From positions 1 through 7,750 of the forward strand of contig CALFIT010000227.1 in the NCBI GenBank assembly GCA_937877465.1: a stretch of DNA of 7,750 bases, read 5' to 3'. Below are positions 1-5,701 of this stretch, piece after piece; position 1 is the first letter of the stretch, and each line of letters opens with the position of its first letter. Made by a program: the position numbers and the translations under genes. Under the pieces are notes generated by a model. It was not told where the DNA came from, made no database searches, and saw only the letters and a list, made by a program, of their open reading frames with translations. Source of the stretch: an uncultured Bacteroidales bacterium. Its GTDB lineage: Bacteria > Bacteroidota > Bacteroidia > Bacteroidales > F082.

Positions 1-1168
1 CGGCATAGTCGGCCACGGTGGAGAGTTGCAGCAGGTAACCTTCCAGATGGTTCTCAGCCACAAGGCGTTGCGCCCGTTTCAGGTCGTAGCCGTAGCCGAT
101 GGTGGCGCTGTGTCCGGGCAAGCCCACGGGAATCATACCGCCCGTGCCGGGTTCGCCGATGCCGTTGCGCAGGTAGCGCAGCATCTTCTCGCGGTCGATG
201 CAAAGGCTGACGGCCTGCCGCAAGGCCCGCGAGCGATTGGGGCCAAGGCTGTCGTTAGGGTCGATGAAAAACGAGAAGTATTCCGTGTTCAGATAAGGCT
301 CGGTGATCAGCTCGATTTTGTCCACATACTTCTGGCGCAGTTGGCCGTCGTAGGTCAAAAGCTCGTCCTTGTAGCGCGCATCGATGCCCGACATGAAGTC
401 GAACTTGCCCTTGATGAACTCCAAGAATGCCACTTGCTTGTCAATCAAAAAGCTGATGGAGACGGCATCGATATAGGGCAACCGCTCCCCTTGCGCGTCG
501 CGCTCGAAATAGTCGGGGTTCTTGCGAAAGACGAGCTTCACGCCTTCTTTCCAGTACTGGAAATGGAACGGCCCCGTGCCGACGGGATGGCTGCGGAAGT
601 CATCGCCATAATACTCAACGGCTTCGTGAGGAACGACTGAGGCGTAAGTCATGGACAAAATGCCCAAAAACGGCGGGAACGGCTTCGACAGCTCGATTTG
701 GAAGGTGGAATCGTCCAAGGCGGTGAAGGCATAATGCTCATCGTCGTGCTTCACGGAAGAGAAAATCCACATTCCGGGCGAGTTCAAACGCTTGTCAACC
801 ACGCGGTTGAAGGAATACGCCACATCCTCAGCATTCACGTTCCGAGGCTGGGGAAAACACGTGTCTGCATGAAACGGCACGTCCGTCCGCAAGTGGAAGG
901 TGTAAAGCAAGCCGTCGTCGCTGATGTCCCACGACTTGGCCACCATCGGCACGAGGTTCATCTTGTCGTCGAAGGCCACAAGGCTGTTATACACTTGGTT
1001 ACAAGCCCAGATGTGCGGCAAGTCCTTGGCGTAAATCGGATCCAAGGTAAGGATGCCCGCCGACTCGTTGTACTTGAAGATGGCGAGATCTTCGTCGTCG
1101 CCTTGTCGCTGGCTGCATCCTGCAACCAGCACAAGCAACATAACCCATCCTATCAGCCCTCTTTTCAT
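1..1168 (-). CDS. ABC transporter solute-binding lipoprotein, family 5 (OppA/DppA-like), 3' end missing
   Basis: This frame is open from ATG at 1168 to the left edge: 389 codons with no stop. The N-terminus is a lipoprotein signal peptide: MKRG, a hydrophobic stretch, then lipobox LVAGC with the lipidated cysteine at residue 18, so the product should be anchored in the envelope. The mature part reads as SBP_bac_5: TLDPIYA (41-47), the family signature around NAEDVAYSFNRVVD (112-125), HPVGTGPFHF (194-203), an aromatic YWKEGVKLVFRKNPDYF stretch (205-221), and ALRQAVSLCIDREKML (315-330). Family members bind oligopeptides, nickel-haem or similar solutes for an ABC importer; the ligand cannot be told. 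Full proteins are usually about 500-600 aa, so roughly a quarter to a third lies outside. The start is 2 nt after the lon stop, and a purine-rich AAGGTGAAG at the end of lon can act as its ribosome site. No separate promoter is visible. Function at family level is confident. Confidence 0.9.
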   Translation of the reverse strand, partial: MKRGLIGWVMLLVLVAGCSQRQGDDEDLAIFKYNESAGILTLDPIYAKDLPHIWACNQVYNSLVAFDDKMNLVPMVAKSWDISDDGLLYTFHLRTDVPFHADTCFPQPRNVNAEDVAYSFNRVVDKRLNSPGMWIFSSVKHDDEHYAFTALDDSTFQIELSKPFPPFLGILSMTYASVVPHEAVEYYGDDFRSHPVGTGPFHFQYWKEGVKLVFRKNPDYFERDAQGERLPYIDAVSISFLIDKQVAFLEFIKGKFDFMSGIDARYKDELLTYDGQLRQKYVDKIELITEPYLNTEYFSFFIDPNDSLGPNRSRALRQAVSLCIDREKMLRYLRNGIGEPGTGGMIPVGLPGHSATIGYGYDLKRAQRLVAENHLEGYLLQLSTVADYA

Positions 1169-1170
1169 GT

Positions 1171-3666
1171 TCACTTCACCTTGAATCCAATCACCTCGGG
1201 ATGCATGTTGTTCAGGTACTTGTTGAAGTCGAGGTCGTTCTTGTCTTGCTCCTTCTCCAAGGCGAGGTCGAGCACCTGCATCATGTTCTCCACATAGTGG
1301 AAGTTCAGGCCGTCGATGTAGTCCTCCTTGATGTCCTTGATGTCGTGCTCGTTGTCGATGGAAAGGATGAGGTCGGTCACGCCGTTGCGCTTGGCGGCGA
1401 GGATTTTCTCCTTCACGCCGCCCACGGGCAGCACCCTGCCGCGCAGCGTGATCTCGCCCGTCATGGCCAACTGCCCTTTCACCTTGCGCTGGGTGAAGGC
1501 CGAGGTCAAGGCGGTGAGCATGGTGATGCCCGCCGAGGGGCCGTCCTTGGGCGTGGCGCCTTCGGGAATGTGGACGTGGACATTCCAAGCCTCAAACACG
1601 TCGGGGTTGATGTTGAGTTGCGAAGCGTGTGCCTTGATGAACTCGTAGGCGATGGTCGCGCTCTCTTTCATCACGTCGCCGAGGTTGCCGGTCAGCGAGA
1701 GGTGCCCCATGCCACGGCTCAGGCTCACTTCGATGGAGAGGATTTCGCCGCCCACCTGCGTCCAAGCCAAACCCGTAGCCACGCCCGGCATCGTGTGTTT
1801 CACCTCGTCCTCGTCGTGGTGCATCGGCACGCCGAGCACTTCGCGGAGGTTCTCCATCGTGATTTTCTTGTCAAACTCCTCGCCCACAACGACTTGCTTG
1901 GCACGGTAACGCATCATGTCGCCGATTCTTCTTTCCAAGTTGCGCACGCCAGCCTCGCGGGTGTAGTCGTCGATGATGTGCATCACCACGTCTTTCGGGA
2001 ACGCGATTTGCTTGCCGTCCAAGCCGTGTTCCTTCATCTGCTTGGGGATGAGGTGCCGCTTGGCGATTTCGTATTTCTCCTCGCGCAGGTAGCCGCTCAA
2101 GTCGATGATTTCCATGCGGTCGCGCAAGGCGGGATGGATGGTCGAGAGGTTGTTGGCCGTGGCAATGAACAGGATTTTCGAGAGGTCGTAGTCCAACTCA
2201 ATGAAGTTGTCGTAGAAGGCGTTATTCTGCTCAGGGTCAAGGATTTCCAAAAGTGCCGCCTGCGGGTCGCCGCTGATGTTGTTGCCGCTCACCTTGTCGA
2301 TTTCGTCGAGGACGAAGACGGGGTTGCCCGACTTCACCTTGCGTAAATTTTGAATGATTCGGCCCGGCATGGCGCCGATGTAGGTCTTCCGGTGACCGCG
2401 CAGCTCCGACTCGTCGCGCACGCCGCCAAGTGACATTCTGACATATTTCCGGTTCAGTGCCCGCGCGATGGACTTGCCCAACGAGGTCTTGCCCACGCCG
2501 GGAGGCCCGACGAGGCACAAAATCGGGGCTTTCATGTCCTGACGCAGCTTCAGCACGGCCAAATGCTCGACGATGCGGTCTTTTACCTTGTCCAAGCCGA
2601 AATGGTCGGCATCCAAAATCTTCTGGGCGCGTTTCAGGTCGAAGTTGTCCTTGGTGAAGTCCTCCCACGGCAGGTCAACAAGATATTGCAAATAGTTGAG
2701 TTGGATGCCGTATTCGCTCGACTGCGGATGGGTGCGTTCCAGCTTTTTCAGTTCGCGGTCGAACACCTCCCCCACTTCCTTCGACCATTTCTTCTTCTCG
2801 GCCTTCTCCTTCAACTCCTTGACATCCTGGTCGTTGGGGTTGCCGCCCAATTCCTCTTGGATGGTGCGCAGCTGTTGGTTGAGGTAATATTCGCGCTGCT
2901 GCTTGTCCATGTCGTCGCGCACCTTGCTTTGGATTTGCTGCTTCAGTTCCAGCATCTGCCTCATCTCCGTCAGCACGGCAAGCAAGCCGTCGGCCATCTC
3001 GGTTAATGTGCGCGACTCCAAAATCCCTTGACGCACAGGAAGTTCGGCCTCGATGTTGCTGGCCACGAAGTTGAGCAGAAACACCGGGTCGTCGATGCTC
3101 TTGATGGCGAAGCCCGCCTCTTGCGACAGGTTGCGCGAGCGCGGGATGACCTGAACGGCCAAGTCCCTGACCGACTGCAACAAGGCCTCAAACTTGCGCG
3201 TGTTGGGCGCGTCCTCCGAAGCGGCGTAAGGCATCACGGCGGCCATGAGGAAAGGCTCGTTCTGGATGGCTTCCACCACCTCGAAACGGCGCATCCCCTG
3301 TATGATGACCGTGACGCTGCCGTCGGGCATCTCGAAGGTCTTGAGGATTTGGGCCGACACGCCCACCTTATACAGGTCGTCAAGCCCGGGCTCATCGACA
3401 TTCGACTCTTTTTGCGCAATCACGCCGATGGGCTTGCGTCGGCGGCTGTATTCCTTCACGATCTGGATCGACTTCTCGCGCCCCACGGTGATGGGGATGA
3501 CCGTGCCGGGATAAAGCACCGAGTTGCGCAAAGGCATGATGGGCAGCTCGTCGGGCACGTCGCCGCCTTGCTTCAACTGGCCGTTATCAATCGTAAAGAC
3601 AGGGATGAACTCGGCATCCGTGTCGATCATATCTGACATCAATTCGGTTTCGACTTTGTAACTCAT
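1171..3666 (-). CDS. lon: ATP-dependent protease Lon (LonA, endopeptidase La)
   Basis: The product is an 831-aa cytoplasmic AAA+ serine protease that unfolds and degrades misfolded and regulatory proteins as a hexamer. Domains in order: N-terminal LAN substrate domain from about residue 40 (LPIMPLRNSVLYPG) to about 235; coiled-coil linker about 235-310 (MDKQQREYYLNQQLRTIQ); AAA+ module with Walker A GPPGVGKT (387-394), Walker B VFVLDEID (450-457), sensor 1 ATANN (502-506) and the sensor-2 arginine in EAGVRNLER (571-579); and protease domain from about 625 with catalytic Ser711 in PKDGPSAG and Lys754 in GGVKEK. Spacing between these two is 43 residues, as in E. coli Lon. All key residues are intact and length is normal for Bacteroidota. 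I chose the ATG at 3666 (MSYKVETEL) over one at 3723 because the extra 19 residues are encoded by a palindromic leader just downstream of the likely promoter. The stop is TGA at 1173-1171, 2 nt before the next gene. Confidence 0.97.
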   Translation of the reverse strand: MSYKVETELMSDMIDTDAEFIPVFTIDNGQLKQGGDVPDELPIMPLRNSVLYPGTVIPITVGREKSIQIVKEYSRRRKPIGVIAQKESNVDEPGLDDLYKVGVSAQILKTFEMPDGSVTVIIQGMRRFEVVEAIQNEPFLMAAVMPYAASEDAPNTRKFEALLQSVRDLAVQVIPRSRNLSQEAGFAIKSIDDPVFLLNFVASNIEAELPVRQGILESRTLTEMADGLLAVLTEMRQMLELKQQIQSKVRDDMDKQQREYYLNQQLRTIQEELGGNPNDQDVKELKEKAEKKKWSKEVGEVFDRELKKLERTHPQSSEYGIQLNYLQYLVDLPWEDFTKDNFDLKRAQKILDADHFGLDKVKDRIVEHLAVLKLRQDMKAPILCLVGPPGVGKTSLGKSIARALNRKYVRMSLGGVRDESELRGHRKTYIGAMPGRIIQNLRKVKSGNPVFVLDEIDKVSGNNISGDPQAALLEILDPEQNNAFYDNFIELDYDLSKILFIATANNLSTIHPALRDRMEIIDLSGYLREEKYEIAKRHLIPKQMKEHGLDGKQIAFPKDVVMHIIDDYTREAGVRNLERRIGDMMRYRAKQVVVGEEFDKKITMENLREVLGVPMHHDEDEVKHTMPGVATGLAWTQVGGEILSIEVSLSRGMGHLSLTGNLGDVMKESATIAYEFIKAHASQLNINPDVFEAWNVHVHIPEGATPKDGPSAGITMLTALTSAFTQRKVKGQLAMTGEITLRGRVLPVGGVKEKILAAKRNGVTDLILSIDNEHDIKDIKEDYIDGLNFHYVENMMQVLDLALEKEQDKNDLDFNKYLNNMHPEVIGFKVK

Positions 3667-3687
3667 AGAAACTTCTTTTTGAACATT

Positions 3688-3709
3688 GACTGGCGACAAA
3701 TTGTCAGTC
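3688..3709. repeat. Imperfect palindrome in the lon leader
   Basis: The plus strand reads GACT-GGC-GACAA-A-TTGTC-AGTC. The inner arms GACAA/TTGTC (3695-3699 and 3701-3705) are perfect around a single A. The outer arms GACT/AGTC extend them if three bases (GGC) bulge out. It lies about 20-40 nt upstream of the chosen lon start and downstream of the predicted -7 boxes. It could be an operator or a leader hairpin, or it could be chance. It does not match CIRCE (TTAGCACTC-N9-GAGTGCTAA). Confidence 0.4.
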
Positions 3710-3743
3710 CGCCGCCGTTTCACACCTTATTATATTGGTGGCG

Positions 3744-3762
3744 CAAAGATACGGCAAAGATA
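3744..3762 (-). promoter_or_regulatory. Putative lon promoter, two -7 elements in tandem
   Basis: On the minus strand TATCTTTG occurs twice, at 3762-3755 and 3751-3744. Both match the Bacteroidota -7 consensus TAnnTTTG. The second, followed by CGCC, would give transcription starting near 3736 and a leader of about 70 nt before ATG 3666. Neither has a clean TTTG -33 box at 19-21 nt; a TTGG sits only 14 nt upstream of the second. The position, between the rpmE2 terminator and lon, supports the call. Confidence 0.55.
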
Positions 3763-3774
3763 ATGCCAAGGCAC

Positions 3775-3803
3775 AAAAAAAGCCCTCGCGATAGGCAAGA
3801 GCT
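3775..3803 (-). terminator. Rho-independent terminator of rpmE2
   Basis: Read on the minus strand, a 9-bp stem AGCTCTTGC / GCGAGGGCT (two G-T pairs) closes a 5-nt loop and is followed directly by a run of seven T. It begins about 25 nt after the rpmE2 stop. The shape is that of an intrinsic terminator, and it separates rpmE2 from the lon promoter. Confidence 0.85.
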
Positions 3804-3828
3804 TCCCTTTTTCGGTTTCGTCCAACAC

Positions 3829-4098
3829 TTACTTGGCTTCCTTCTTCTCGAAGAACTTCTTGTACTTGTTGTTGAACTTGTCCACGCGACCGGCACTGTC
3901 GACGAGTTTCATCTTGCCGGTGTAGAAGGGATGTGACGCGCTGGAGATTTCCAGTTTCACCAAGGGATATTCGTTGCCGTCTTCCCATTTGATGGTTTCC
4001 TTGGTGTTGATGGTCGAACGCGACAGGAAGGTCGCATCGTTTGACATATCTTTGAAAACAACCAGTCTGTAGTTCTTGGGGTGAATGTCTTTTTTCAT
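3829..4098 (-). CDS. rpmE2: Ribosomal protein bL31, type B
   Basis: This 89-aa basic protein matches bL31: MKKDIHPKNYRLVVFKD at the N-terminus, a central IKWEDGNEYPLVKLEISSASHPFYTGK with the family signature SHPFYTG (55-61), and a lysine-rich tail RVDKFNNKYKKFFEKK. It contains no cysteine, so it lacks the CxxC zinc ribbon of type-A L31 and belongs to the zinc-free type B (YkgM/RpmE2) group, which in Bacteroidota is commonly the normal L31. L31 helps form an intersubunit bridge of the 70S ribosome. The start is supported by an AAGGAAAG ribosome site 6 nt upstream of the ATG and by a good promoter at 4128-4158. It is probably monocistronic, because a terminator follows before lon. Type A and B forms can respond to zinc, but I see no Zur site here. 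Confidence 0.97.
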   Translation of the reverse strand: MKKDIHPKNYRLVVFKDMSNDATFLSRSTINTKETIKWEDGNEYPLVKLEISSASHPFYTGKMKLVDSAGRVDKFNNKYKKFFEKKEAK

Positions 4099-4127
4099 CG
4101 CTTACTTTCCTTTTGATTTTGAGTGCG

Positions 4128-4158
4128 CAAAAGTACAACAATTTCTTGGAATGGCAAT
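4128..4158 (-). promoter_or_regulatory. rpmE2 promoter (Bacteroidota -33/-7)
   Basis: On the minus strand, ATTG (4158-4155) is followed after exactly 19 nt by TACTTTTG (4135-4128), a perfect TAnnTTTG -7 box. The predicted start lies near 4120, about 20 nt before the ATG, with an AAGGAAAG ribosome site in between. This is the best promoter match in the window. Confidence 0.75.
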
Positions 4159-4371
4159 CGGTTTGGGGAGATTTTTTTGCCAAATAAACACAAATTACTG
4201 TATTTCAAAACATTAACAACACTTTTATTCAAGGAATCGGGTTCGTTTTCGACAAATGCCAAATTCACCAACAAATTTCGGCCAAATTTACCAATGAATG
4301 ATTATTTTGTATTGTTACAGCCGTAAAAAGCTCATTTACAATAAGATAACAAAAACAATTCCTACCGCCGC
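4159..4371. other. AT-rich intergenic DNA without a gene
   Basis: About 210 nt lie between the rpmE2 promoter and the hairpin that follows the FISUMP gene. The DNA is AT-rich and low in complexity. Short open frames across it have no recognisable protein signature and no plausible start context. I see no RNA gene or further clear hairpin. Confidence 0.6.
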
Positions 4372-4435
4372 GCAAAATCTGCCGCGCGGGGTTGGGTGGC
4401 GCACTCCCGTGCGCACCCCGCCCGACAGATTTTGC
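4372..4435. repeat. Long GC-rich inverted repeat; probable terminator or REP-like element
   Basis: Perfect 10-bp outer arms GCAAAATCTG (4372-4381) and CAGATTTTGC (4426-4435) enclose further pairing: GCGCAC/GTGCGC around a TCCC tetraloop (4399-4414), GGGT/ACCC (4394-4397 with 4415-4418), and CGGG/CCCG (4387-4390 with 4421-4424). About 24 base pairs form, with small bulges. It starts 40 nt after the FISUMP stop. The A-tract in one arm and the T-tract in the other are what a bidirectional intrinsic terminator shows. Its GC-rich core in an AT-rich gap also resembles dispersed palindromic repeats. Which one it is cannot be decided from one copy. Confidence 0.7.
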
Positions 4436-4474
4436 TTCTTGCCCGTCTCGCCCGTGGGCGGAACGGAACAAGGG

Positions 4475-5173
4475 TTAGTTCTGACGGACAGGGCGCACAC
4501 TGAAGCCATAGTTACGGTCGTAGTAGTTCATGTAGCAATAGTCCGAATTGAAGTTGAGGCCCCACGCGTAGTGCGGGTAGTCGGTGACAAGCGACCGAGG
4601 CCAGTAGAGGCCGTTGGAGCCGGTGCCGATGAGGCCAGAGTCCCAACGGTTGCCGGCAGCGGGCAGGAAGAGACTGTTGCCATTGCTCGCAGTAAACAGC
4701 CTTCCGTTCACGCCGTTCTGGGTCGTCCATGTATTCGTTGTGTTTTGGTAAAGCTCCTCCCATTGCTCATGGGTGGGCATACACCATCTGCTGCCCCAGT
4801 TGGCCGTGGCCGCGTCGTCGCCCGGCTGCAAAACGGTCAGGTTGTCGGTGAAGCCGTTGTAGCCGTAGCAGGAAGCGTTGCAGTATTTTGTCAATTGGTC
4901 GTAACCGCCGTTGCACCACTTGTAGGTGCTCCAATTATAGTAGTCCTTGGTTTGCGTCTCGCCCCAGGCGAAATAGTCGCCATAGCCTTCGGGCGTTGTG
5001 GCGCCCACGTTGCAAGCAGCCCACAAAGTACTACTTGGCAAGCCGAGGTCAACATAAGTGTGTCCATTGGTGGTTCCATCACCATTAGCATTGTCCTCTT
5101 TTTTACATCCAGCAGCACAAACGACCACCGTCATGAGCACTATGGCTACCATAGCCTTCATTACCTTATTCAT
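4475..5173 (-). CDS. FISUMP-domain surface lipoprotein
   Basis: This 232-aa protein has a type II signal peptide: MNKVMKAM, a hydrophobic core, then CAAGC with lipidated Cys23 followed by KKED. A short polar linker leads into HTYVDLGLPSSTLWAACNVGATTPEGYGDYFAWGET (about 38-72), which is diagnostic of the Fibrobacter succinogenes major paralogous (FISUMP, TIGR02145) domain. Other typical parts are NWGSRWCMPTHEQWEEL (125-141), LFLPAAGNRWD (168-178) and the terminal GFSVRPVRQN. The domain is rich in aromatic residues, Asn and Gly, and resembles a C-type-lectin or sulfatase-modifying-like fold in related families. Bacteroidales carry many paralogues, often on envelope proteins, and their function is not established. 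Length is that of a single-domain member. A -7 box (5221-5214) lies about 40 nt upstream of the ATG, and a long hairpin follows the stop. It appears monocistronic. Confidence 0.9.
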   Translation of the reverse strand: MNKVMKAMVAIVLMTVVVCAAGCKKEDNANGDGTTNGHTYVDLGLPSSTLWAACNVGATTPEGYGDYFAWGETQTKDYYNWSTYKWCNGGYDQLTKYCNASCYGYNGFTDNLTVLQPGDDAATANWGSRWCMPTHEQWEELYQNTTNTWTTQNGVNGRLFTASNGNSLFLPAAGNRWDSGLIGTGSNGLYWPRSLVTDYPHYAWGLNFNSDYCYMNYYDRNYGFSVRPVRQN

Positions 5174-5213
5174 AACTTATTTGAATTTTGAGGTTATTGT
5201 TCATTTGATGCCG

Positions 5214-5221
5214 CAAAATTA
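5214..5221 (-). promoter_or_regulatory. Putative -7 box of the FISUMP gene
   Basis: The minus strand reads TAATTTTG followed by CGGC, a match to TAnnTTTG about 40 nt upstream of the ATG at 5173. No good TTTG -33 element is present at 19-21 nt; the nearest TTTG copies lie closer. The call rests on the -7 match and position only. Confidence 0.5.
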
Positions 5222-5262
5222 AGAAACAAATCCAAAACATCATCATAAATCGTGCTGTTTCC

Positions 5263-5293
5263 TTTAATGCTGCGGATATTTGTGCTATATTTG
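5263..5293 (+). promoter_or_regulatory. Putative promoter of the degenerate gene
   Basis: TTTA (5263-5266) is followed after 19 nt by TATATTTG (5286-5293), which matches TAnnTTTG. The ATG of the remnant at 5319 lies 26 nt downstream. The promoter seems to have outlived the reading frame it served. Confidence 0.55.
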
Positions 5294-5318
5294 CATCCAA
5301 AATCAACCCTTTGCAACT

Positions 5319-5487
5319 ATGGCCCTACTCACCGACATCAATGATTTGCTCAACAAACGCAAGGTGGAATCAGACGAATTAGGCCATTGAGGAAATCATC
5401 GAAAAAGACCAAAACAAGGACTTGACCGATAGACAACGCCGCATCCTTTTGGCAATAGGCGGCGATGTCCCATTAAATGTCCCATAA
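5319..5487 (+). pseudogene. Remnant of an AlbA_2/Schlafen-type ATP-binding protein gene, internally deleted and frameshifted
   Basis: From ATG 5319 the frame reads MALLTDINDLLNKRKVESDE and then stops at TGA 5388-5390, giving only 23 aa. This start closely resembles the N-terminus of Bacteroidales ATP-binding proteins with an AlbA_2 (Schlafen-like) domain, which usually continue into a conserved RIEFK segment that is absent here. From about 5383, in the +1 frame, the DNA reads AIEEIIEKDQNKDLTDRQRR, then ILLAIGGDVPLNVP and TAA at 5485-5487. The VPLNVP motif and the preceding polar helix resemble the C-terminal repeat and winged-helix region of the same family. A full gene is usually around 400-500 codons, so most of it seems to have been lost with a junction near 5376-5383. 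The alternative is an unrelated small gene, but no frame covers the segment. The family call comes from memory of the family, not a search. Confidence 0.55.
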
Positions 5488-5496
5488 CACCAATTG

Positions 5497-5540
5497 CAAG
5501 TCGCATTGACGACTTGACATCACTGTTTGTGACTTCAAAC
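5497..5540. repeat. Two small adjacent hairpins after the gene remnant
   Basis: CAAGTCG (5497-5503) and CGACTTG (5510-5516) form a perfect 7-bp stem with a 6-nt loop. GTTTG (5525-5529) and CAAAC (5536-5540) form a 5-bp stem with a 6-nt loop. Neither is followed by a T-run, so they are not clear intrinsic terminators. They may be leftovers of the decayed gene's 3' region. Confidence 0.4.
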
Positions 5541-5626
5541 GACACAAAATCCACCCCAAAACCCTCCCCAATCCGCCGAAAAACCTAATTATTTCAAAAA
5601 AGGTGCAACCACTCACTTTTATTTGC

Positions 5627-5634
5627 TATCTTTG
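5627..5634 (+). promoter_or_regulatory. Putative serC-serA promoter (-7 box)
   Basis: TATCTTTG followed by CGGC matches the Bacteroidota -7 consensus TAnnTTTG. Transcription would begin near 5641, leaving an A/T-rich leader of about 60 nt without a Shine-Dalgarno site before ATG 5702. No clear TTTG -33 element sits at the expected distance. Confidence 0.65.
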
Positions 5635-5701
5635 CGGCAAAATAAACGAGTAAAACTCAAACAACAAATTATAAATCAAACTTTTAAATCAACAATTTGA
5701 A

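Noticed and set aside
26..1297. Open frames on the plus strand at 26-640 and 698-1297
   Set aside because: They are antisense to the solute-binding lipoprotein and the end of lon. They arise from GC-rich codon bias and give Val/His/Leu-rich sequences with no family features.
1201..2346. A 381-codon plus-strand frame antisense to lon
   Set aside because: Its composition (runs of Val, His, Leu) is that of the reverse complement of a biased gene, and lon on the other strand has every catalytic motif.
3667..3774. CIRCE-type heat-shock operator upstream of lon
   Set aside because: No TTAGCACTC or GAGTGCTAA half-site is present.
3704..4183. A 159-codon minus-strand frame overlapping rpmE2
   Set aside because: It is a shifted frame of the L31 gene that runs through the rpmE2 promoter and terminator.
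4123..4326. A 67-codon plus-strand frame in the rpmE2-FISUMP gap
   Set aside because: It overlaps the rpmE2 promoter, has no promoter or ribosome site of its own, and the sequence looks like translated AT-rich spacer.
4449..4460. CGCCC-GT-GGGCG mini-palindrome just after the FISUMP stop
   Set aside because: The loop is only 2 nt and the stem 5 bp, which is expected by chance in GC-rich sequence. The larger hairpin next to it explains termination better.
4298..5191. A 297-codon plus-strand frame across the FISUMP gene
   Set aside because: It is antisense to a clear lipoprotein gene and runs through the hairpin at 4372-4435. It has no recognisable domain.
5484..5585. A short open stretch (ITPIASRIDDLTSLFVTSN and on) that faintly recalls ORF6N-type phage proteins
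   Set aside because: It is too short, has no start codon and has no diagnostic ORF6N residues. The likeness is probably chance.
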